Origin: a virus
Strand: one strand, 5' to 3'
Virus record (IMG/VR): IMGVR_UViG_3300027747_001907
Span: 1 to 41,857 of that record
DNA: 41,857 nucleotides
Shown here: piece after piece, positions 33,160 to 40,245 of the stretch
Layout: the number at the start of each line of letters is the position of its first letter
How positions within the stretch are numbered: the first letter of the stretch is position 1
The notes under the pieces: generated by a model
Databases searched by the model: none
What the model saw: the letters and a program-made list of their open reading frames with translations, nothing else
Told to the model about the DNA's origin: nothing
Translations under genes and position numbers: made by a program

Positions 33160-34719
33160 TCAAGAATTTATTTCGGTCTCAAACATCTGGGTCAAGGTAA
33201 AGTTATTCACAACCTTTGTGGATAAAGCTGTGAACATCTTCTTTTCTACGGGGCTGCTCTCAATGTGGATAACTGTGACCTTGCCTGCGTTTTGACCCTT
33301 ACGATCTGCCCGTGCAATACACTGGATGTACTGCTCAACTGACATCAGCGGCCCGTAAAACACCACCGTGTCGGCAGCGGTCAACGTAATCCCGTGCGCT
33401 GAAGCCTGCGGCTGCATCACCAACACGCGCGGGTCTTGCTCGTTCTGAAAGCGCCTGATCGTGTCGGCGCGTTTGTTGGGTGTGACACCGCCGTGGATGC
33501 ACTCTACGGCGAAGCCTTTCTTGGTCAGGTGGTTGTACACCGTGTCGATACTGCTGCGGAACATGGCGAAGATCAATACCTTGCGGTCGGTCTCCTCCAA
33601 GATTTCCTCCAGCACCGAGAGCCGAGGGGCAGCATCAAACTCCACCACGTCCTTGTCGTCCGTGTACACAGCGCCGCAACTTATCTGGAGTAGCTTGCTC
33701 AGTCCGGCTGCGGCATTGACCGCCGTGATTGTTTCGCCTGCCGCTTGAATCGACATCCGATCTTTGAGCGTGTTGTAGTACTTGGATTGCTGGGGCGTCA
33801 TGGGCACCAGACGGGTCGTGGTGAGCACCGGTGGTAAGTCCAAGCACTGGGCCTTGGTAAAGCGTATCGCGGGCTGTAGCGCCTCGTGTACGAGCTGTGG
33901 GGCATCGGGCTTCGCCGCCCATTTGAACATCGTGACCTTGTGCATCACCTTGTCACGCCACGCCGTGAAGAACATCGGCACACCACTGGGGTTAACCAGC
34001 TTGGCCAAGCCGTACGCATCAGCAGGCGACTGCGATGCAGGCGTACCAGTCATCATCCACAGACGTGTGTCGGGCTTCAGGATGCTGGCCAGCGCCTTCC
34101 AGCGCTTGGTTGCAGGGGTCTTGTAAGCATTCGCTTCATCCACAATGATGAGATCGAAACGGCCATCGTTCTTGACCTCGTTGGCAATCAGGTTCAAGCC
34201 ATCGTAATTCGTGATAACAAACTCAAAATTCTCCTGCACCATCTCGATACGGCGGCTAGCCTGCGCATGGTGCGCTACAACGGCAGACCTGTGGATGACG
34301 CTGTTGCTCAAGTCCCCAAGCCAAGCGCTCTGCATGATTGAGAGTGGGCACAATATCAGAACCCTACGCACTTTCTTGATGCTCATCAGGTAGTCCGCTG
34401 CCCACAATGCACTGAGCGTCTTGCCTGTGCCGGGCTCGCTGAACACGAATGCTCTGCGATGAATCGTTAAGAAGTCTGCGGTCGCCATCTGATGCGACAT
34501 GGGGGTGTAACGCCCCGGCCAACCATAACGCCCCGTAATGGGCGAAGGTACATCTTTGACGCCTAAGTTTCGCAGTACCTGAACTTCCTCCAAACCCCAA
34601 TACACCATGATCTCGTACGTCCCGTTATCTTCTGACACGATATGACGTTTTGGGATGAGGGCGTACTTGTCGGGGTTTCTGGTCTTGAAGAGTAGTGCTT
34701 TGTTTTCGATGACTTGCAT
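33160..34719 (-). CDS. Snf2-type SF2 helicase/ATPase
   Basis: This encodes 519 residues. The motifs of the Snf2 group are present in order: H76-Q77 (SHQMATADF), Walker A SEPGTGKT (K100), IIVDEAN (194-197, DEAN rather than DEAH), TGTP (224-227), then ASAHGITLTAADTVVFYGP and motif VI QCIARADRKGQ (R470, R473). Phage members of this family remodel or migrate DNA branches, in the manner of T4 UvsW. The size is minimal, without extra domains. It is followed by a 69-base gap (33091-33159) in which I find no strong signal. Confidence 0.88.
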   Translation of the reverse strand: MQVIENKALLFKTRNPDKYALIPKRHIVSEDNGTYEIMVYWGLEEVQVLRNLGVKDVPSPITGRYGWPGRYTPMSHQMATADFLTIHRRAFVFSEPGTGKTLSALWAADYLMSIKKVRRVLILCPLSIMQSAWLGDLSNSVIHRSAVVAHHAQASRRIEMVQENFEFVITNYDGLNLIANEVKNDGRFDLIIVDEANAYKTPATKRWKALASILKPDTRLWMMTGTPASQSPADAYGLAKLVNPSGVPMFFTAWRDKVMHKVTMFKWAAKPDAPQLVHEALQPAIRFTKAQCLDLPPVLTTTRLVPMTPQQSKYYNTLKDRMSIQAAGETITAVNAAAGLSKLLQISCGAVYTDDKDVVEFDAAPRLSVLEEILEETDRKVLIFAMFRSSIDTVYNHLTKKGFAVECIHGGVTPNKRADTIRRFQNEQDPRVLVMQPQASAHGITLTAADTVVFYGPLMSVEQYIQCIARADRKGQNAGKVTVIHIESSPVEKKMFTALSTKVVNNFTLTQMFETEINS

Positions 34720-34733
34720 TTGCTTCTCGTGTT

Positions 34734-34994
34734 TTATTTGATGCTGTGGTCGCTGTTGCGTGCGTATGAGCGGTTGGCTGTCGCACTCTTAACGCGCAAG
34801 TTACTGCGTGTCGTTGTGCCGCCTTTGCTCAGCGCTTTCTTGTGATCGACATCTTTGCCGTCACCTTTGTGCACCAAGCCTTCCCGTTCCAGCATGGCGC
34901 GGGCTTTGTTGCGTGCTGCACGTTTCTTTTTAACTTCGGGCTTCTGATCGTACGCAGGATAAGCTGCGCGATCTTCTGGGTTTTTGTAAGGCAT
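34734..34994 (-). CDS. small HNH-type nuclease-like protein
   Basis: This encodes 86 residues from ATG 34994, which has AAAGGA about 7 bases upstream. I rejected the longer frame from 35090 because it overlaps the nuclease gene. The N-terminus is very basic and helical (KPEVKKKRAARNKARAML). The C-terminus carries V-D-H-K-K-A-L-S-K-G-G, then S-N-L-R-V and a final N-R-S, which is the HNH pattern of small phage proteins. A third catalytic His is not obvious, so it may bind rather than cut DNA. It sits among recombination genes, between the Cas4-like nuclease and the helicase. Confidence 0.75.
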   Translation of the reverse strand: MPYKNPEDRAAYPAYDQKPEVKKKRAARNKARAMLEREGLVHKGDGKDVDHKKALSKGGTTTRSNLRVKSATANRSYARNSDHSIK

Positions 34995-35004
34995 GACTGT
35001 TCCT

Positions 35005-35670
35005 TTAATGTTTTGGATGGTGGACACAAGTGGTGACTGGGCACCACGGGCAAAGGGGTGAGGCTTTCGGGTTCCACACGCCGGTCTCATGCGCTTGTTC
35101 GATGCGGGCGATGCGCTTGCGGTATGACCACCACTCGCCTTCTGCTTGCTCGACTCCCACGCTGATCTTTACCATATCGTTTTTCACGACAAAGAGCAAT
35201 GCAGCGTTTACCTTACGGATATGCGGGAAGTGTGCGAACACCATGATGGCCATGAGCTTGAGCTGTTCACGGTCAGGGTACTTGTTGTTGCCCGTCTTGT
35301 AGTCCGCCACCCACGCCGTCAGGTTGTCATCGTCCATGATGATAAGGTCAGCGATACCACGAACCCACACGTCCTTGGCCGTCCAGTCACAGGGCTGCAG
35401 GTCATGTGTCAGCGCCATTTTGTACTCAACCAGCTTGCGTCCGGGCTTGGCATTCAGCGCATCCAACGTACCTTTGATGAACTCGAACTGCGGTGGCAGC
35501 GGTGTGCCCTCGCCGATGTAGTCCTCGGCGGCTTTGTGTAGCTCCGTCCCGTACAGCGTTGCCGCTGTCTCGGTAAACTTGTGCTTCTTCAGCACGCGCA
35601 CCTCGTAGTACTTCTTGGGGCAGGACTCGTAATCCTTGAGCGCTGAATGAGACCAGACGACTTTTGTCAT
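35005..35670 (-). CDS. Cas4/RecB-like PD-(D/E)XK nuclease with probable Fe-S cluster
   Basis: This encodes 221 residues from ATG 35670, one base after the zincin stop (coupled). Nuclease motifs: G41-T-E-L-H45-K-A-A-E49, D108 in GIADLII, D123-Y-K125 in WVADYKTG, and Q136-L. Cysteines C17 (ESCPKKY) near the N-terminus and C207, C210 and C215 near the C-terminus (CPWCPVTTC) match the one-plus-three arrangement that holds a 4Fe-4S cluster in Cas4 and AddB-type enzymes. It would act as a 5'-3' exonuclease for recombination or end processing. There are no cas genes nearby. Confidence 0.85.
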   Translation of the reverse strand: MTKVVWSHSALKDYESCPKKYYEVRVLKKHKFTETAATLYGTELHKAAEDYIGEGTPLPPQFEFIKGTLDALNAKPGRKLVEYKMALTHDLQPCDWTAKDVWVRGIADLIIMDDDNLTAWVADYKTGNNKYPDREQLKLMAIMVFAHFPHIRKVNAALLFVVKNDMVKISVGVEQAEGEWWSYRKRIARIEQAHETGVWNPKASPLCPWCPVTTCVHHPKH

Positions 35671-35671
35671 G

Positions 35672-35992
35672 TTAGAACTTTGCTGAGTCAATGGCTGCGG
35701 ACAGCCGGTTAGCGAACTCCGAAACGAATCGTTCGTCACGGTTCAATGTGTGCCGTCCCATGTCCTCAAGGATGGCGTGTGTCACCTCGTGCCAGAACGT
35801 ATCACGAATTTCTGCACCCGCAAGGAAACGCCCAGTGCTGTTGTGCTTGGCCGCGATCTGAATGCTGCGGTCAGCATATTTTGTACGCCCCACACAGTTC
35901 TTCTCGATCATAGCCTCGACGACCTCGACCGAATACATCTTCTTGCCCACGCGCATACGCCGTGGAAACATAGCTTTTATTTTTGCCATCAT
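35672..35992 (-). CDS. small zincin metallopeptidase-like protein
   Basis: This encodes 106 residues. The active-site motif H68-E-V-T-H72 follows a hydrophobic FW, and a later acid in R86-E87-R-F-V-S-E92-F-A-N-R-L is the candidate third zinc ligand. This layout is that of small phage and bacterial gluzincin-like proteins that sometimes cleave repressors or are inactive. It has AGGGGA before the start, lies 9 bases after the polymerase stop, and is coupled to the nuclease gene. The substrate is unknown. Confidence 0.75.
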   Translation of the reverse strand: MMAKIKAMFPRRMRVGKKMYSVEVVEAMIEKNCVGRTKYADRSIQIAAKHNSTGRFLAGAEIRDTFWHEVTHAILEDMGRHTLNRDERFVSEFANRLSAAIDSAKF

Positions 35993-36001
35993 GTGCTTCC
36001 C

Positions 36002-37996
36002 CTAACCTTTAGCCAGTCCATACCTACGGTGTGCGCCACCGTCAGCGTCCAACGGAATCCCCGGCAAATACCGTGGCTCCATAGTCATTTGCGCCAAGAC
36101 CCAAGTCTTAGCGAACTCCACCTCTGCATCAGGCACAACTACGATCTGCTCATCGTGAACCGTACCGGCCACGAAGTATTTCTTTGACACCCGTAGCATA
36201 CCATCAGTCATCACGATTCGTGCTGTCGCCTGTGTGACATTGTTCGCAATCTTTCCAGCGTATAGCTTGGTTGCGTCCGCGCCGTACACCCACTCCATCT
36301 CCCCCTTCTTGCCATCTTTCTTCTGCTGCTGGCGCAGGTTGGGGTACAGCAGCTTCATGCCGTTGGGCAACTCGATCTCCTCCTTGCGGAAGGTCAGGCA
36401 CTTGTACTTGAACTCCTGCCCGCCGTGCAGCGAAGTCACGATCAGCCCCGACAACATCTCCCAGAACGACACCACCTGATGCGCTGTTTGCCGGTAGATG
36501 TCGATGATCTTCTTGGCAGCAACGCAGTGGATGAGCAGCTCCTTGGTCGTGCAGGTGTGGGGAATCTCCTCCAGCTTCTTGAGGTTGTCATCCCAGCTCA
36601 GGAACTTGTCGATGTACTCCTTGGTCACACCCAACTGCAACGCCTCGGCCTTGGAGTAACGCAGCGGCGGAGCGCCAAGGAACCCCACCAGAAGCTGCGT
36701 TGCGAACGCCGCCCAACCCAACCCATACCCCGCGCCTAGCAGTGCGCTCTTGGCCGATTGGCGATGCACTGGGTGGCTTTCCTTGGTCATGCCGGAGATT
36801 GAGAACATCTGCGCCCCGAAGGCAGCATACGGATCGCCCCCTGCGCGGAAGATGTCGAGCATCTCTTCGTAGTCAGACAGCCACGCCAACACACGGGGTT
36901 CGATCTGCGACAAGTCGCCCACCACCAACTGGTAGCCCGGCGGTGCCATGATGGCCTTGCGTAGGAACGAGCCGCGCTTCAAATTCTGCATGTTGATAGC
37001 GCTGCCCTTGCTCGCCGTCCAGCGGCCCGTTGCTGCGCCGTAATAACTCAGGGGCACCGGTAGTGTGCCCCGTCCTGCGATCTCCAAGAATCGCTGCGCC
37101 CTCGTACGCTCAGTGGTGGACTTGACCTTCAGCCGTGCCTCGCACAGCGCGGCCACGTCTTCGTTGTCTCCGTTGAGCATGGCTTGGAACATGGCGTCTG
37201 TCTTGGCAAATGCATAGTTCATACCCTCGGGGTTGGGCGTCTGGGCCGTGGGCTTCTTTTTCTTCATCGGCGGCGGCATGCCGACCGACTCCAACAACGC
37301 CGCGAACTGGCCGTTACTGGCCAGCATCGCATCCGTCACACCCAAGCGCTGCAATAACTCCTCACGCTTTTCTTTCTCCTCCTCCAGCGCGTTGGCTAGC
37401 ATGAGCTTGTCCAACTGCAAGACGGGCTGCGTGTACATCTTCAACGTCATGTCGATAAGGCGTAGTTCCGATGAAGGGTAGCCTTTCGCGAGGCGAGCGA
37501 ATATTTGTTCGCAGAGATATACGTCGTGCTTGCAATATTCAGCGAGTTCTCGTTCTGTCTCAGCGTCAAGGACGGCCAATCCATCGGTAGAATGTACGGC
37601 TCTCCCTTTTGGGGGAAGACCAAAATCCTCTGAAAGCCGGGCGAGGGAATTGCCAATCTCCAAGCCTCGTAAAGCGCGTGCCATTGATAGCGTGTCGAAG
37701 ATGAAGGCGGGTCTAACGCCGTACCTCCAAGAGAGTATGGAAACATCGAATTGGGCGTTATGTGCCAAGACTGCGGTTCGTCCCCAGTTGTATGTCGATA
37801 GGATTCTAGGAAGCTCATCTCCTCGATACCATTGAGTGACTGCACTGCTTCCGAACTCATGGACACAAGCGCCGAAAGGTATGAACCTGCTATCACGTAT
37901 GTACTCCTCGGTAGTCATCTTGGACAACGTGTAGTCTTTGCTGTCCCATCTTGTTTCAAAGTCGATTGTCAGTATGCGGTCGTACGGTGCGCTCAA
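36002..37996 (-). CDS. DNA polymerase, family A, with 3'-5' exonuclease
   Basis: This encodes 664 residues from TTG 37996. That start has AAGGGGA 8 bases upstream and overlaps the previous stop (TTGA); an ATG at 38152 would overrun the upstream gene. Exonuclease motifs: D12-x-E14 (DFETR), HNAQFDV, and YCKHDVYL. Polymerase motifs: A D361-L-S-Q-I-E-P-R; B R412-x3-K416-x7-Y424-G; C V-H-D615-E-Q. The residue at the position of E. coli Phe762 is Leu420. No 5' nuclease domain is present. This is the replicative enzyme of the phage. An earlier start cannot be fully excluded. Confidence 0.9.
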   Translation of the reverse strand: MSAPYDRILTIDFETRWDSKDYTLSKMTTEEYIRDSRFIPFGACVHEFGSSAVTQWYRGDELPRILSTYNWGRTAVLAHNAQFDVSILSWRYGVRPAFIFDTLSMARALRGLEIGNSLARLSEDFGLPPKGRAVHSTDGLAVLDAETERELAEYCKHDVYLCEQIFARLAKGYPSSELRLIDMTLKMYTQPVLQLDKLMLANALEEEKEKREELLQRLGVTDAMLASNGQFAALLESVGMPPPMKKKKPTAQTPNPEGMNYAFAKTDAMFQAMLNGDNEDVAALCEARLKVKSTTERTRAQRFLEIAGRGTLPVPLSYYGAATGRWTASKGSAINMQNLKRGSFLRKAIMAPPGYQLVVGDLSQIEPRVLAWLSDYEEMLDIFRAGGDPYAAFGAQMFSISGMTKESHPVHRQSAKSALLGAGYGLGWAAFATQLLVGFLGAPPLRYSKAEALQLGVTKEYIDKFLSWDDNLKKLEEIPHTCTTKELLIHCVAAKKIIDIYRQTAHQVVSFWEMLSGLIVTSLHGGQEFKYKCLTFRKEEIELPNGMKLLYPNLRQQQKKDGKKGEMEWVYGADATKLYAGKIANNVTQATARIVMTDGMLRVSKKYFVAGTVHDEQIVVVPDAEVEFAKTWVLAQMTMEPRYLPGIPLDADGGAHRRYGLAKG

Positions 37997-38280
37997 TGTA
38001 GTTCCCCTTTGGGCGGTGCTTCGCCGATTACGTTGTCGTGCATTTGCATATAGGCCATTGACATCAACTCCAGAGCTTCGAGAGGAGCCGTGTTGACTGC
38101 GAGCACGATCGCGTTGTTGCCGATACCATGTATCAGAATGCTTGGTCGGCACTCCTCGTCAGCAAAGCTGGCGGACAACAGCTCAAACACGCGTGTCATC
38201 TCCTTTGCTCTGTCTTCGCTCATTGCTGCCAGTCGTGCGTCTAGTCGAGCACAGAGTTCTTGAAATTCGTTTTTACCCAT
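37993..38280 (-). CDS. 95-residue protein ahead of the polymerase
   Basis: Helical N-terminus (NEFQELCARLDARLAAMSEDRAKEMTRVFELL) and a compact second half (ILIHGIGNNAIVLAVNTAPLEALELMSMAYMQMHDNV). It overlaps the VRR-nuclease gene by 40 bases if ATG 38280 is used; M20 (38223) is a shorter option, but both lack a strong Shine-Dalgarno. Its stop overlaps the TTG start of the polymerase. I do not recognise the family. The coupling suggests a replication-related role. Confidence 0.65.
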   Translation of the reverse strand: MGKNEFQELCARLDARLAAMSEDRAKEMTRVFELLSASFADEECRPSILIHGIGNNAIVLAVNTAPLEALELMSMAYMQMHDNVIGEAPPKGELH

Positions 38281-38555
38281 GTGATTATTTCCTTCACCTC
38301 GTTGATGTTGTTTTCGTTGACCACGAAGGCTAAGCCCCCGTTGTTGTTGATTGCTGCGATTTCTCTGTCTTGCAGCGCTGTGGTCTTGCCCTTGCCTGCC
38401 TTGAGTTCCAGCGCCAGAAAGAACCCCTTCACGCAGCAGATGATGTCGGGGATACCCGCACGCCCAAAGCCGTTGGCCGCAGGGCTGAAGTAGTACACCC
38501 CCTCGGCGTCCAGCACTTTGCGTACGGCGGCTTTGACCTTGCCTTCAGGCGTCAT
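38241..38555 (-). CDS. VRR-NUC family nuclease, probable Holliday-junction resolvase
   Basis: This encodes 104 residues from ATG 38555, which has GGGGAGA upstream and an ATGA overlap with the preceding gene. The PD-(D/E)XK core is clear: E4 in MTPEGKV, GIPD37, E50-L-K52 in ALELKAGKG, and Q62-D. This is the stand-alone phage VRR-NUC layout, thought to resolve branched DNA before packaging. It stands directly before the polymerase genes and complements the helicase and Cas4-like nuclease. Confidence 0.88.
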   Translation of the reverse strand: MTPEGKVKAAVRKVLDAEGVYYFSPAANGFGRAGIPDIICCVKGFFLALELKAGKGKTTALQDREIAAINNNGGLAFVVNENNINEVKEIITWVKTNFKNSVLD

Positions 38556-38764
38556 TGTTCTCCCCCCATCCAAATCCTGACAGCCCGCTTGAGCGAGTAC
38601 CACAGACTTGAGCGCATCCGGCGTCTCTCCTGCTTCTCGTTCGCTAACAACAACGCGTTGTTGTCGGGGTGCAGTTGTCTTTTCAGCGACTCGTTCTCTA
38701 GCAGCAGCTCGCTGTTGTGCTTCGACATCAGCTCCCATGCTTTTTCTATTTCTTCATTTGTCAT
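38552..38764 (-). CDS. 70-residue basic helical protein
   Basis: It starts at ATG 38764, which overlaps the previous stop and has AAGGAG upstream. Helical coiled-coil N-terminus (NEEIEKAWELMSKHNSELLLENESLKRQL) and a basic Trp-containing end (RRRMRSSLWYSLKRAVRIW). No known family. The structure suggests a small nucleic-acid or membrane-binding helix pair. Confidence 0.65.
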   Translation of the reverse strand: MTNEEIEKAWELMSKHNSELLLENESLKRQLHPDNNALLLANEKQERRRMRSSLWYSLKRAVRIWMGGEQ

Positions 38765-38922
38765 TGTTCTTTCTCCTTGTAGTGTGCTTGCTCGTTGTCG
38801 TAGTCGGCTTTCCAGTCGTAGTACTTCTTCTCGCAGTCGGGGCACCCGCACTGCCACTCGAAGGAATCGGGATCGGCGATGCCCCCCTCCCTTTTGATCG
38901 GGGCTTTTCCAAAGTCACTCAT
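38761..38922 (-). CDS. 53-residue putative zinc-binding protein
   Basis: This runs from ATG 38922 to TGA 38761-38763, with ATGA overlaps at both ends. The core W-Q-C-G-C-P-D-C-E gives a C-x-C-x2-C cluster, followed by an acidic Tyr-rich helix (KKYYDWKADYDNEQAHYKEKEQ) and preceded by an acidic linker. Only three cysteines are present, so zinc would need a fourth ligand (His46 or an acid). The function is unknown. Confidence 0.65.
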   Translation of the reverse strand: MSDFGKAPIKREGGIADPDSFEWQCGCPDCEKKYYDWKADYDNEQAHYKEKEQ

Positions 38923-39098
38923 TTAATGCGCTCCAGCATTTCTTTACGTGCGGCTTCAAGCGCTGCCTTGGCGTCCAGCTTCAGGTGCTCGTTCTCTTCT
39001 TGCAGCTCCTGCATACGGATGTACGCCTCGGTTGCGAAGTTGGCCAAGTTCTGATTGCTCCATGCGGCAAAGTTGGGGGTATCTTTTTTAGGTGTCAT
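38919..39098 (-). CDS. 59-residue coiled-coil protein
   Basis: This runs from ATG 39098 (ATGA overlap with the gene before it) to TGA 38919-38921. The N-terminus (FAAWSNQNLANFATEAYIRM) leads into a Glu/Lys/Leu coiled coil (QELQEENEHLKLDAKAALEAARKEMLERIK). It has no recognised family. The heptad-like spacing suggests self-association. Confidence 0.65.
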   Translation of the reverse strand: MTPKKDTPNFAAWSNQNLANFATEAYIRMQELQEENEHLKLDAKAALEAARKEMLERIK

Positions 39099-39388
39099 GT
39101 GTTGCTCTGGTAGGGGGACTTGCTGAGAGACCGCACGAAGCGGGCGTGGGGGGTTGCTAGTGAACGCGGCTCATCAAAGAACACACGCTCTTTCATTGTT
39201 GCATAGGTTTGAAACATCTCGGGGTAAAACTCCTTGAGTTGGGCAATATACGCCTCCAAAGCTACGTTGGGGTACACGGGGTATTCGCTGCCCTGTGGCT
39301 GTACTTTGCTCAGGTCTTGCAGACGCTGGCGCTGTGTGGTGTTGAAAGGGCTTACGCAGTCGTTGATTGCGCGTTCATTTAATGTCAT
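39095..39388 (-). CDS. 97-residue protein of unknown function
   Basis: A mixed protein with the segments INDCVSPFNTTQRQRLQDLSKV, ALEAYIAQLKEFYPEMFQTYATM and a C-terminal RFVRSLSKSPYQ. The start lies inside the end of the upstream gene (14-base overlap), and its stop overlaps the next start (ATGA). No motif was recognised. It is kept because of packing and normal composition. Confidence 0.6.
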   Translation of the reverse strand: MTLNERAINDCVSPFNTTQRQRLQDLSKVQPQGSEYPVYPNVALEAYIAQLKEFYPEMFQTYATMKERVFFDEPRSLATPHARFVRSLSKSPYQSNT

Positions 39389-39629
39389 AGGTCTCTTTCT
39401 GGTTGGGTTTGGGGCAATTTTCTGGGGGCACTACTACGCACCATACGGCAGCGTAGTTATTTTTTGCATTGATCTTCTGCCATCGGTCTATGTAGGCATC
39501 TGGCATGGTGCGTAGTAGTCTATTGATGGTTTTATATGGCGCGTTAATCAGGGATGCTACCTGCGCTACCGTTAGCCCATCAGGGGTATCCCGTAGTACC
39601 TGCCGCACTTGCTTGTTGTAGCTATACAC
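39375..39629 (-). CDS. small winged-helix-like protein ending in a WCVVVPPENCPKP motif
   Basis: This encodes 84 residues. GTG 39629 is chosen because AAGGGGA lies 5 bases upstream; the longer open frame to 39818 runs through the neighbouring gene. The first 50 residues (QVRQVLRDTPDGLTVAQVASLIN, then TINRLLRTMPDAYIDRW) have the look of a small helix-turn-helix or winged-helix domain. The C-terminus is AAVWCVVVPPENCPKP plus a short charged tail. The same 13-residue motif is found alone in the tiny gene at 40037. It could regulate transcription, and the tail may bind a metal or partner through its cysteines. Confidence 0.65.
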   Translation of the reverse strand: MYSYNKQVRQVLRDTPDGLTVAQVASLINAPYKTINRLLRTMPDAYIDRWQKINAKNNYAAVWCVVVPPENCPKPNQKETYDIK

Positions 39630-39834
39630 TGGTTCCCCTTGCTCGGATTGCTGAAATAAGTTCTTGTTTTGCTTTGACACCAAGCCAGTACGAATACTCT
39701 TGGATAAAGCCAACAACCTTCTCACGCTCATCGGCACGGATGGCAGCAGCAAACCTAAGCGCAGCATCTGCCCAATCAGGATGATTAACAGGGAGCTTTG
39801 CTTGCTTTGCAAGTTCAATGTCTCGTTCGTTCAT
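39622..39834 (-). CDS. 70-residue small phage protein
   Basis: Starts at ATG 39834 with AAGGGGAAC upstream. The product begins NERDIELAKQAKL and has a helical run WADAALRFAAAIRADEREKVV, a pattern common in short accessory proteins of phages of Proteobacteria. The end is basic. It overlaps both neighbours, including 8 bases into the winged-helix gene. The function is unknown. Confidence 0.65.
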   Translation of the reverse strand: MNERDIELAKQAKLPVNHPDWADAALRFAAAIRADEREKVVGFIQEYSYWLGVKAKQELISAIRARGTSV

Positions 39835-40040
39835 GTGTTCCCCTTGTTTTTCAGGTAATAAAAATACACCTGTTCATCTTGCATCCACAAAGGGGTCTGT
39901 TTGTACATCCTAAGTATCGCGGGCCATTTGGATAGCATTCGCTCATAGCGCTCTTTCCAGATACCCATTGGAGGAGGTGGTGTAAAGTTTTTGTAGAACT
40001 CTATCCAATTAATCGGTTTAGTAAGGTTCAAGCTAGTCAT
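39831..40040 (-). CDS. 69-residue aromatic-rich protein
   Basis: ATG 40040 overlaps the stop of the 20-residue gene before it, with GAGAAG upstream. The sequence is rich in Trp, Tyr and Pro (INWIEFYKNFTPPPPMGIWKE...WPAILRMYKQTPLWMQDEQVYFYYL). No known family. The Pro run and Trp spacing suggest a binding peptide rather than an enzyme. Confidence 0.6.
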   Translation of the reverse strand: MTSLNLTKPINWIEFYKNFTPPPPMGIWKERYERMLSKWPAILRMYKQTPLWMQDEQVYFYYLKNKGNT

Positions 40041-40099
40041 ATCTTCTCCGGTTTAGGGCAGTTCTCAGGCGGTACAACCACGCACCAAATTGCGGTCAT
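40037..40099 (-). CDS. 20-residue mini-gene, stand-alone WCVVVPPENCPKP peptide
   Basis: ATG 40099 (ATGA overlap with the gene before it) runs to TGA 40037-40039, and the stop overlaps the next start. Only 4 residues precede and 3 follow the motif W-C-V-V-V-P-P-E-N-C-P-K-P. The same 13 residues end the 39375 product. Nine of the 13 codons differ between the two copies and all nine changes are synonymous. This is direct evidence that the peptide is translated and kept by selection. It has no TM segment. The role is unknown; metal or partner binding through the two Cys is a guess. Confidence 0.75.
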   Translation of the reverse strand: MTAIWCVVVPPENCPKPEKI

Positions 40100-40245
40100 G
40101 TGTTTCTCCAATAAGTTTTTACAACGTCAGGCCACTGCCTGCGAATAACTGCCTGTGCATCTAGCCTGCTGGAGAACCAACGAGCCAGCTTGCGGTCGCA
40201 GTCCTGCAGCAAGAACATGGTGATAGGCCAGCCGGTACTACCCAC
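40096..40245 (-). CDS. 49-residue basic protein
   Basis: GTG 40245 is preferred, with AGGAG 7 bases upstream; a longer in-frame ATG at 40281 lies inside the previous gene. The product (GSTGWPITMFLLQDCDRKLARW, then SRLDAQAVIRRQWPDVVKTYWRNT) is Trp/Arg-rich and helical. It overlaps the upstream gene by 8 bases and the 20-residue gene by 4. No family is recognised. Confidence 0.6.
   Translation of the reverse strand: MGSTGWPITMFLLQDCDRKLARWFSSRLDAQAVIRRQWPDVVKTYWRNT

Noticed and set aside
36002-38152. Polymerase start at ATG 38152
   Set aside because: It would overlap the 37993 gene by 157 bases and give an Arg/Ser/Gln-rich extension; TTG 37996 has a good ribosome-binding site.
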